From Parastagonospora avenae f. sp. tritici 18332-5 (Eukaryota; Ascomycota; Dothideomycetes; Pleosporales; Phaeosphaeriaceae): a stretch of 64,000 bases of DNA. How positions within the stretch are numbered: the stretch's first letter is position 1; the number at the start of each line of letters is the position of its first letter. The DNA lies in contig JAFJTR010000026.1 of the NCBI GenBank assembly GCA_022559985.1, positions 124,001 through 188,000 of the forward strand, in the 5' to 3' direction. The translations under genes and the position numbers were made by a program. The notes under the pieces were generated by a model, which was not told the origin of the DNA, made no database searches, and saw only the letters and a program-made list of their open reading frames with translations. This document shows positions 31,120-40,838 of the stretch, in pieces.

Positions 31120-31980
31120 TCACTCCAACTCTTCAAAGTCGCTGGGTAACTCAGTTCCTGTGACCCAGGCCTTGATCCCGCGTGCGAACAGATCAGGAAG
31201 CTGATCGTCCCAGCCATGTACGGCATCCCTGACTACCACTGCCCTACTTCCGCCTTTATCCTTACGTCCGCTAGATATTTCGAATGCCCTCCCCATTTGT
31301 TGGGTCATATCGACGTTATCCTGCTTTCCACCAGCTATAGCTAAGACTCTGACTCCTTTGATCTCTTCAATCTGTTTCATCGTGATTTCCAGCGCACTTC
31401 CAAATCCATTTTCGATAAGCTCCAGGCTGAAATTGCGTTTTGATTCGGCGCGGAGAACCTCGTCCTTAGAAACCCCTTGCACGGCCTGCATGAAGTAATA
31501 CATGCAATCAGGCACTACCATGGAGGCCTTCATCAACGCATATACTCTGCATGGATCGCGCACAATATTCTTTTCCTTGAAACGAAATGGCGCTCCACCA
31601 CTCTCGAACAGAGACTCGACAACATCTGGGTGACTTCGCGCCATTTCGAGCCCAATGAAGCCGCCGTAGCTTACTCCGGCAGTGTGGGCTTTCTTGGTCG
31701 GACTGACCTCTCTGATCAGTGTTGCGAGCTCGGATGCAATTTTCGGAATACGATAGGTGCTGAGTCTAGGCGAGCGAGAGTGGGAGTGCCCAGGCAGGTC
31801 AACGAGGATGATGTAAAAATCGTTCTCTAGATATCTACAAACATCACGAAACTCTCGGTGTGAGTTGAATATACCATGGAGAAACAGGAGAGCTGGATTT
31901 GAGGGCGTTCCAGCGGTGGTATGCCAAATTGTGTCGTGTTTGGACAGAGGCGTTTGGTTGTTGGGTTGAAGCGAAGACAT
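31120..31980 (-). CDS. Alpha/beta hydrolase
   Basis: A single exon of 286 residues. FLHGIF (residues 33-38) gives the oxyanion-hole His-Gly, and GVSYGG at 102-107 gives the nucleophile elbow with Ser104. The C-terminal VRDAVHGWDDQ contains the probable catalytic His255. The Asp is likely in the strand before it. There is no signal peptide or membrane segment, so it is probably cytosolic. Substrates of such short hydrolases (esters, epoxides or lactones) cannot be told from the sequence. Confidence 0.85.
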   Translation of the reverse strand: MSSLQPNNQTPLSKHDTIWHTTAGTPSNPALLFLHGIFNSHREFRDVCRYLENDFYIILVDLPGHSHSRSPRLSTYRIPKIASELATLIREVSPTKKAHTAGVSYGGFIGLEMARSHPDVVESLFESGGAPFRFKEKNIVRDPCRVYALMKASMVVPDCMYYFMQAVQGVSKDEVLRAESKRNFSLELIENGFGSALEITMKQIEEIKGVRVLAIAGGKQDNVDMTQQMGRAFEISSGRKDKGGSRAVVVRDAVHGWDDQLPDLFARGIKAWVTGTELPSDFEELE

Positions 31981-34285
31981 AATTTTGATTGTACCACCAT
32001 GCTCCTTGCTTGGGTCTGGTCATACTTGTAGTCGCAACTTTGAACCCTGGCATTTGGATGAAAGCTGACGGAAAATCACAAAGTCTCCTTCGTCCAAACG
32101 TACTGTGTTGCTTTCGGAAAATTGACGCACTGCAAACAGTTCAGAGTGCAGGGCGGAGAAGCAAAGTAGTTCCAGCAAGTGGATGTATAAGATAAGTAAA
32201 GCGGCTTCATTCTGATCTCATCGGTGGCGTTAGATCGCGATGACAATATAGTTTGGGAAAATGCATCTTCTTTTGGCTACGCGCGAGTATCCATTAGCAA
32301 ACACAGGTTGTGGTATGATATTGTCCTTCTTCTGGGATCATTTCAGACTTTGGAAGGAAATTGTACACTTCTAACATGGCCAAGGTTGGACTGGACTGTA
32401 GTTGCAGCGAATCAACTAGGTGCTCGGCGACCGAATCCATTCCCCGGCGTCCCGAATCCCTGGAACAATATTGTTTGCGTACACGAGACAACAACTGCTA
32501 TTAGTTCGGTATGGCAGATGAGCATGTGATTCCAGCTGAGATAATCGGGCTTCCATGGCTGCTCGGCAGCAGGTCTGACATCAGTAGACTTCACTCTCAT
32601 TGCTAGTAATCCTACTCGTTGAGGTCCTTCTTCCTCACCACCGATTGCGGATCCAACCTTCTGCCTCCTTATGAATTATTCCCAATGTTGTCATGCCATC
32701 ATGGCAGTCAGTGCAAAGATAGTTGGTAGAGGACCTCGAGAATTTACTTGACAGCATCAAGCACAAGCATAGTGTGGATACCATACTGCCTAGACGACTG
32801 AATTCATCGTTTAGTTTGTATTATTTCCAATAACTCTACACTCGACTATGGCTGACAGGCTGGATACGCTATTTCTGAAATATGACCTGCCTGCTTGCCT
32901 AGTTAGGTAGGCGGTCATATCGTCCTTGTCGACGTACATGTATGTTGCGTTCACGATGTGGTCATCGATGATGTGCCATATCATACGTAGACAAGCTTTA
33001 TGTGCTTTTCTTGTGAGTCGGCTGACCGTGGCAGTGACACATCATGTACGTGTGCCTGATCGTGGCAAAACTCTTGCAGAATGTCAGCTCAGTCAGACAA
33101 GTCTATGTAATTTCCCTGACATTTATCATGCCCAGAATGTGGTGGCAAGGTGTCATCTACCGGAATCAATACGCCACCGAAATTGTATCGACTAATCGCT
33201 TTGCTGTCGAATGTGGACTTGTCAGTATTTACACGATACTTCATTAATTTGTGGCCGTCAACGTTTGAACTGAGCAACTCTTCGCCAACACCTCCGTCTT
33301 GTAACACAACCAACAAAGTCTAAGTAACTAACTTTCACGAAGTTGTGGAGATGAGCTCCGTCGTAGAGTATGCCTCGGCACGGCAAAACGGGTAATGTTC
33401 GTCTACCAAACCCGTAAATGTCAGTTCTTCGAAATGCGCTACCATTGGTATGCGTCGACGCGCTTCGTGGCCGGCAGAAATCATTAGTTGTTCGAGTCGT
33501 CATACAGGAGAGACCTTGGCTGAAGAGACTACTGCCGGTGTGGCTTGTTAAGCCACAACGCCAAAGCAACGGTCGGCGCAGCAGTCGATCATGCTCGTGT
33601 GGTTAAACTCACGTTGCCTCAGCTGTGAGGCGTTTGGAGGCTGAGTACTTCAGATGCAGGTTTAGATTGCCGCGCATCATGATCTCTGGGTTGATTACGA
33701 CGACCCTGTCTTCGTTACTTGGCCATGTCCCAGCAACCTGGATCGTTAGATTCATCTGCACGCATCATTTCAAGCACGAAAAAAACGTTCGGAGAAACGA
33801 AGATCAACTTCATCTCAATTGCGTGGCCAAAGTCTGGTGGGTTCATCACCGTGAGAATCACTTTGCACTGTTCACTCTGCGAGTTTGACGGCACGGCACG
33901 GACACATGGGACCTGCATGCTCATTATCCGGGGATGGGGTTCCAAATTTCGCTAGAGCTATGCACTACCACTGCCTAGACTTTTTAGTGAACGTTTGGCG
34001 GTCACGCCGAGCCGGCTGATTTGTCCCCGCATGTGGCGCCTCCGCAATGAGGTTTGGAAAGGTCCGACATCACGGGATTATTTGCTAGAAATGATGTGCA
34101 GATAGGTATTCCGTCGCCATGCGCCCGGTTAAAATGCTGGAGGCTTGGACCGTGTCCACGGGCGAATTGACGAGAAGAATAGCGCTAGAAGGCGTGGATT
34201 AACCGTGGATCTTCGTATATAACAGCTGGTGCAGGTGTGATGTTTGTATTGTCCAGGCCAGTCAATCCCGAGTCGAAACCTCAAA
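31981..34285. other. Intergenic, 2.3 kb
   Basis: The longest stretch here without a gene. Many short frames on both strands, none with recognisable features. It includes an imperfect hairpin at 32880-32920 and the TATA-like site of the GH10 gene at 34216-34222. A decayed gene or repeat may lie here, but nothing could be identified. Confidence 0.4.
34216..34222 (+). promoter_or_regulatory. TATA-like element of the GH10 gene
   Basis: TATATAA about 64 bp upstream of the xylanase ATG, at a plausible distance for a core promoter. Confidence 0.4.
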
Positions 34286-35431
34286 ATGCATTTCTCCAAC
34301 ATCGTCGCCAGCTTGGCGCTTGCCGGCTCTGCCCTTGCTTTGCCAAACCCACCTACACCTCCTGCTCCTGGATGCCCGGCTCCCCATCCTCCAACAGGCC
34401 CTCCTGGACCTCCCAGTCCTCCTAAGCCCAGTGCGTCTCCCAAGCCACCAGCAACTGAAAGCCTGTACCAGGCTATGAAGAAGGCGGGACGTGACTACAT
34501 CGGCGTCGCAGTGACTATTCGAAATGAGACCAAGGAGTCCGACATCATCAGATCCGAATTCAACTCCATCACTCCCGAAAATGCCATGAAGTGGGAGTCG
34601 ACTGAGCCATCTCAGGGCAACTTCACCCTCGCCGGTGGTGACGCTATCATCGCTCTGGCAAAGCAGAACAAGCAGGAAGTCCGTTGCCACACCCTGGTCT
34701 GGCACTCTCAACTACCACTTTGGGTCTCAGAAGGCGGATTTGACAACGCCACGCTTATTCAAGTTATGGAAGACCACATCAAGGGTGTTGCTGGCCGATG
34801 GAAGGGCGCTTGCACCCAGTGGGACGTAGTGAACGAAGCACTAAACGAAGATGGAACCTACCGCGAGAGTGTCTGGTACAAGACCATTGGCGAGGCCTAT
34901 ATTCCAATTGCCTTCAAGCTCGCGAAGAAGTACACCCCTGACTCTCTATTGTTCTACAACGACTACAACATTGAGGACAATGGTGCAAAGACCCAGGGTG
35001 CCGTGCGCATCGTCAAGCTCATCCAATCCTACGGCGTCCACATTGACGGTGTAGGCTACCAGGCCCATCTCACTTCCGAGGCCACTCCTTCAAACCCTGG
35101 TGCGGCTCCAGGTCTATCTGCTCTCACCGCTGCTCTCCGATCCACTGCCGATCTTGGTGTCAAGGTCGCCTACACTGAGCTCGATGTCAGGAAGAACGAC
35201 AACAGCACTTCCGAGGCGTCTACCGCTGCTCAAGTCGCAGTCTGGAACAACTGTGCAAAGGCCTGCCTCGCTGTCAAGGAGTGCATTGGTATGACTGTCT
35301 GGGGTGTCTCCGACAAGTACAGCTGGATTCCAGGTGTTTTCAAGGGTGAGGGTGCAGGTCTGCTTTGGGACAATGACTACAACAAGAAGGCCGTCTATGG
35401 CGGTTTCTTGAGCGGAATCGAGGGCAACTAA
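34286..35431 (+). CDS. Secreted GH10 endo-1,4-beta-xylanase with N-terminal Pro-rich linker
   Basis: An intronless gene of 381 residues. The ATG at 34286 is chosen because it directly begins a signal peptide (MHFSNIVASLALAGSALA). The GH10 barrel has the acid/base E184 in WDVVNEAL and the nucleophile E298 in YTELDVR, plus the substrate-binding stretch VRCHTLVWHSQLP. The enzyme cuts the xylan backbone in plant cell walls. Residues 20-57 are almost all Pro, Ser, Gly and Ala, as in the linkers that normally join a CBM1 cellulose-binding module to the enzyme, yet no CBM1 cysteine pattern is present. The codons are C-rich at third positions, as in highly expressed fungal genes. Confidence 0.95.
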   Translation: MHFSNIVASLALAGSALALPNPPTPPAPGCPAPHPPTGPPGPPSPPKPSASPKPPATESLYQAMKKAGRDYIGVAVTIRNETKESDIIRSEFNSITPENAMKWESTEPSQGNFTLAGGDAIIALAKQNKQEVRCHTLVWHSQLPLWVSEGGFDNATLIQVMEDHIKGVAGRWKGACTQWDVVNEALNEDGTYRESVWYKTIGEAYIPIAFKLAKKYTPDSLLFYNDYNIEDNGAKTQGAVRIVKLIQSYGVHIDGVGYQAHLTSEATPSNPGAAPGLSALTAALRSTADLGVKVAYTELDVRKNDNSTSEASTAAQVAVWNNCAKACLAVKECIGMTVWGVSDKYSWIPGVFKGEGAGLLWDNDYNKKAVYGGFLSGIEGN

Positions 35432-35600
35432 ATATTTCGAAGTATTGTAAATATAGCAAGAGAGTAAATGTACACATAACGCAACGTTTCATGTCCAAAG
35501 CTGACTCTTGTTCGACGTTGTTATGTTATTTTGAGAATTCTATGTCCTACTTCGTAGAACATGAATAATTATGGTATCCTTTGTCCATCAAACGACACCT

Positions 35601-36817
35601 CTACCCGAGCTTCACGAGCCAGCCGATAACGTTGTCGTTTGTCCAATCGACACCCCGCTGGTTCGTGAAGTTTTTAATGTTCTTCTGGGTCAAATCGTCG
35701 TCGGGAAACTGCTTCTTCTCCCCGAGCGAGCTCAATATCTCATTGTAACTCATCGGGTAGTTGTACCGTCTGAAGCTGTACTCAATGCAGCATGCCATGA
35801 TCTGCTTTCTGTCTATCCAGCGACGTGACCTAAAGTTCACCTCGACACCACAATACATCTCCCAAATCCGCTTGGTCATGTTCAAACTGAGTTCGATCTC
35901 GGGAGCTTTGTACATATACAACGGCAGAGGCTTCTTAACATCGAGAATCATCAATACACCAACATAGCTCCAAATTTTGCCGGCTGCCAGGTCGAAAAAT
36001 TCGTCGAAATTGGGAATCGTAGGTGCCTCGAGCTTCTCCAGTAGAAATAATAATATATACACCTCGCCTCGTTGACGCAGGCAGAGTCCAATTGCAATGG
36101 CGGTGAGCAATCGCATGTTTATATGCGCGAACGATGCATGGAAGGTCAGGAAAAGATCCAAGTATTCCATGGCAACAACTGGGGCGTCTTTGTTAACGTA
36201 CCCAAGCGGGACTATGATGCGCCGGATCGCCTGCCTGACACTGTCTTCCTCGCGCAGCTCATATGCCCGGATCATGGCAATGACACAGTGTATGCATGGA
36301 AGGAGAATGTGTCCATGCGGATCGAGGTACGCTGGTTCGAGTTGCCGAATGGTATCGCTGCGTTGCAGCCACCATTTTTCCTCTTGCTGCGGGCATCCGA
36401 AAGTGGGGAGAAGCATGTCATGCCAACGTCTCAGAGATGTTCTGCCATTTCGATCGAACATCTGTCGTGTACAAAGCACACAGTAAATCATCTTCTTGCC
36501 CTCTTGAGCCACTTTACAGTTCGCACCACATGGGACTGGCCGGTATTCGGAATACGCATGATGACCGCAATCGAGTTGGAGTAGCGTGGATAATGAACTG
36601 TGAGAAGGCCTGTTCTCAAGCGCGCCCTGGCTGATGTTGTTGTCAAGGTCTTCAGTCTTGGCGATGATTCTTGTTTGCCCGAATCTCTGCCGGCATAGGT
36701 ATAGAATGTGGCCTTCGACCACTCATCTCGTAGCTCATTTGCGGTTACCTGGCGCCTACTGACATTTTGCTCAACGGAATTTGAGGCTTTCTGCCCGGAG
36801 CTCAGCCAGTGCTGCAT
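35601..36817 (-). CDS. Hypothetical Cys/His-rich protein, tandem pair intact member
   Basis: Exon 1 (36749-36817, MQHWLSSGQKASNSVEQ) and exon 2 (35601-36686) join across a 62-nt intron (GTAACC..GGCAG), giving 384 residues. An N-terminal zinc-binding-like region has LDCGHH, PCGANC and YCVLC, followed by RRWHDMLLP. The remaining 250 residues are helical and Leu-rich with an IPCIHC pair. No known domain name fits. The spacing C-x-H-H .. C-x-x-x-C .. C-x-x-C suggests a treble-clef or RING-like fold, but this is not shown. A decayed relative lies 1.4 kb upstream at 38214-39466, so the pair is a tandem duplication. Confidence 0.55.
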
Positions 36818-38213
36818 CTTGCCGGTGAATTAGAGGAGAAGATAGGTTGATGAAGGTATGTATATATGTTGTATGGCTTCGAGTAGAGTTGAGGGTAATT
36901 TTGGTGGAGGGTGTAGTACCAAGGTATGATTTGAAAGGACATAGGCGCCGGAAGGTCTATTTGCGATCACGGGCGGGGGATGAAAGATAGCCAAGGCAGC
37001 CACAATAAGTTGCCAAGTTTTGACACGGCTCGAGTCTCAGCGAGTCTGCCACGCCAGCCCGGCGCTAATGCACAGAAACTTTCACCCTGTCAGCAATTTA
37101 GTTGCAGTGAATATCTTGAACAGTACTCTCAGCAATGCTTATCTGCGACTCGCATGAACGCAGCATCCGAATGCTTTGTTTGAGCAAGAAATGGCTTTTC
37201 TTCTAGGGGCGTTATTACTAGCCACGTTCCTGTTCGGCACCTTGTGGGCAGTGAGATTGATGCCACCGCGAGGGACCTCCAGCGCAGAGCGGAATTCTCT
37301 CCCACCGTCGCTGAAGCTTTCCCTTCGTAGATCTGAATCTTGGATGAAATGTCGAATCCGCACCTCGCGCCTCAAAATTGTGGTTCACATCTTGAGACCC
37401 GGTCCAGTCCTTGGTCGACTTGAGCAAGCCTGTCAAAGTGACAGCAACTCTCTGCAATGAAATTCCCTCCACATGCCATGTAGGTATGTGCCGCTTTTCC
37501 TTTTGCTAACATTGATATAGATGTACACAGTTATATGTGGATCTCAAAGTCTGCTCTCTTGATCTTGCTCACTGTGCAGCGTGATGGGTGTATCTGTTGG
37601 CTGTTAGTCTCATACAACCCAGTTACGCCGAGGTACTCACCTAATCACAATCGTGGCCTATTCCTCCTTGCTTGCCACATTAAAAAAACAGTAGTGATGT
37701 CAGTCTCTATGCACGGAGCGTGGGACGATGAGCTGCTCAAGTTGAAGCAACTTCGAGAATTCGGATAGTGGCAGGAGGTATCGCACGGTCGTGATATTCT
37801 GTATCGTTGAAACATATGTATATATGGCGCATGTTGATACGGTAAAGGTGAGGTTGAATCAAGTAACGGTCGTTGCAACGAGTTGAGGTAGATGATTCAT
37901 TGATTCTGAGGAGGTGGGCTGCAGCTCGCGTACGAACTGAATCCCACCCCACGGCACGGGCCACACACGTGGTCACGTGCTCGTCACGTACGTACGATGG
38001 CCCGAAACCAAGAGCAACCAACAGCGCACATTGGATTCGATTTTCTTTACGTCTTTCGTTAAGGATGATATTATTATACATAAAGCACGATCATGGGCAG
38101 GAAGACTTTACTAACTGAAGTTTGTACATCTAGTTGCTTGTGTTTTCTGACAACCTAACACTCATTATTTCCCGTCAAAGGTCGATACTCTTCACTTACC
38201 TTTTAGCAAATCG
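36818..38213. other. Intergenic, about 1.4 kb
   Basis: Separates the two Cys-rich relatives. Only short accidental frames were seen. The part near 36818-36970 is likely the promoter of the intact gene. Confidence 0.45.
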
Positions 38214-39466
38214 CTAAAGCAAGTCCATTGCGTCGCTAGTGTCCTTTGTTTGCTGATCCGCCTTCTTCCGTGCTTCCCGCAGTTTCTTAATTTCATTCTT
38301 TTTAGTGCCAACACGCGCTTTCCAGTCTTTGTTCGCCGTAAAGCGCTGTATACGTACTTCAACATAGCCAGATTTGCTGTTACTCTCACAGATGCTGGGC
38401 GCCGTCTCAAATTGCTCCTCATCGTTTAAATCCATAGCTTCACAAACCTCCTCCATTATGATACGTAACTTGAATTGCCACAAGGCCTGCTGACCACACG
38501 CTGTGATGATGTAGCCGAAAAGATGTTGCTTCTGAATCTTGGAAAAACCTGAGTGCAGGAGAACATGCGCTCGGATGCGGCGCGCGACTCGCTGACTTTT
38601 GCCATCTCGTAGCTCTTATCCTTGCGATATTTGTGAGGTAGCTTTGCTAGGCAGACTTCTAGTTCGTCACGTGCCACCAGATCAGTGAGGATACCGCGGA
38701 CCTTGTGGAGGCAGAAGTTGCTATTGGGCACTTCTAGTGCGTCAAAGTACGGGGAGAAGTAGATGTATTACATGAATTTGCCCTGTAACTCGAGACGCAA
38801 CACGAATGAGATAGTCCCAACAACGCGAAAATCAGAGTGTAGAATCATGTGATGTTTACACGGCAGGATATCCAGGTTTTCCGGGGCGGCTTTGGCAATT
38901 TGGTCTGAATACCCAAGCGATGCGCAAAGTTTAAGGATGCGCTCTTTGAGCTGTTCTTCGCGATTGCCCTCCAACTGCGCAACGAGTGTGACGATGGCTG
39001 GATATTTGGGCAGAATGAGCAGACCTCCGGCTCCCAAATATACTGGCTGCGCTGGTCGGAGAACGATACTGTAAGTATCCATATGCTCCAGTTCATTCTC
39101 AGGGTCTTGGTACTTTCGGAGTAAGAGCTCGTGCCAACGAACGGGGTGCTGCTTCTTCCTTCTGGCCTCATCTCCACAAAATCACAGCAGGCAATGTAAT
39201 GCTGGATTCTCTTGCTCTTGGAGTGCGGATGTCTCTTGGCAGTTTCTACCACAGAGTGATGGTGCTTTGCAAAGAACGTAATGGCCGCAGTTCAACTGGT
39301 GTACCTTTGAACTACCGTCGTGGCACGGTCGGCTCTCGGAAATGGCGATAGTGGCTTGTTCGTCGGTCGAAATGAATTCGAAGCAGTCTGGGCGTTCATC
39401 GACAGCCGTATGGTATGCAGTTGTAGAAGCGATACCCGCGAAGTAGGCCATCAGGTTTTGCTGCAA
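38214..39466 (-). pseudogene. Decayed relative of the Cys/His-rich gene
   Basis: One minus-strand frame covers 39466-38456 but is broken by TGA at 39182-39184 and TAA at 38768-38770. A shift near 38600-38640 leads to the frame of 38214-38483. Conserved features against the intact gene: LNCGH for LDCGH, CGRNC for CGANC, HCLL-stop for YCVLC, and RWHELLL for RWHDMLL. Between HCLL and RWH the two align without a gap (18 codons), so the TGA takes the place of a conserved Cys. After the shift the frame reads GFSKIQKQHLFGYIITACGQ and ends in a basic coiled-coil tail. There are at least three lesions. Confidence 0.65.
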
Positions 39467-40838
39467 CGCTTGAATGCCCGGATCTACTAGTGCGGCTCGC
39501 GCGGAGATGCCCAGGAGATGCCCAGGAGATCGAATACTGTGCGAATCATGGTGGGTCCTGAGATTGGTACGGTCCTTGGAGGTGACGTGTGGGATGGAGA
39601 TACACGCACGCGTTGTGTAAGGAGTTGAGAGTTATGGATAATATATGAGAAGATTTGAAGGAAGATTAGGCCACAGAACGTTGCCCTTGGCTGCATACAC
39701 TTAGCGCTCGTGCAAAGTGAAAGGCATGGCTCAGAGCTGCCTCTGTATCGAAAACCTGCTGCGGTAGCATCATAATATGTGAATCGAGCATGTTCTCTTC
39801 CTCCATGTAAGCGGCACCAACTGGAAACGCCCGCTACCCTACCAGAGCCAGCTATGAATACGGCAGAGCTCTGCAATTCTTGCAGCGGCACTTCCAGCAT
39901 GGTTTCGATGACGAGTCTGTTGCGCTCAAGGGAGTCCGGCTGCTCCGTGTCTTCCGCTGCGGGCCTGGAGTTGCGCTAAGCGTCGACGTTGCTGTTGTTC
40001 TTTAGCACTACGGACACAACGACGCAGCGCTGCGCCATTTGTATTTGGCAAACAGTATGCATTGTGATGGCAGCGCGCTCTCTGATTCTGCGTAAGTCTT
40101 CTGAAGCTTATTTCCGGCGAGCCTGAGGTAGTACCTAGAGATCCCTAGCTATTCCGCAAAGAAAATCTAATGTAGCCGGACATGACACATATGCGCACGA
40201 TTTGAGCATTAGTAACAAGGGACGTCGAAAGTTCCATACTGTCGCGACGACTGCGTGGTGACAGTCGAAATTGTTGAAGTTGGCAGGGCTGTCTGCGAAC
40301 ATGGGTAAAGCCAAGCCAACATTCGGTGGCCGATCCGAAGCCCCAGAGGGGGGCCAGGGGCAAACAACACCCAGTCGCTCCCGCGTCCCACTTATCAGCA
40401 TGTCGCTCAGTGGCCAGAACTTGGCTCGAATCCTAAGATCCAGATCAGGCTAAGCTCGTTTGGTAGGATCTTGTGGCTTCATCGAAGTTGTGGTGTTCTC
40501 GACTTCATCCTTTGCGAGGCTGGTCGTCATCTCCCACCACAATCGCCAGGCAAGCGCGCCTCCGTCGACAGCAACGGCGGAACGCGACAATTGTGGCGCA
40601 TCGCATGGTAAGCACAACACCGACGATCCCCTTTCCTGAGGTTCTCTTGCCTAAACATCATCAACACATGCACGGACCGGTTCTTTCATCCCATCCAAGC
40701 AGTAGCGAATGCGTACTGAATGCGCTTGCAGGACAACAACATTCTATTCGCGTCTCTCAGCCATCCATAGTTATTGACTACCTTATGTATACAACATTGA
40801 GCTCTATCCCCCACAGCATCATCCATCACTAGCGACAT
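39467..40838. other. Intergenic, about 1.4 kb
   Basis: Upstream region shared by the decayed Cys-rich gene (minus) and the H+-ATPase (plus). The pseudogene's N-terminal exon may lie near 39487-39900. The stretch 40450-40830 is C/T-rich, as in promoters of strongly expressed fungal genes. Confidence 0.45.
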
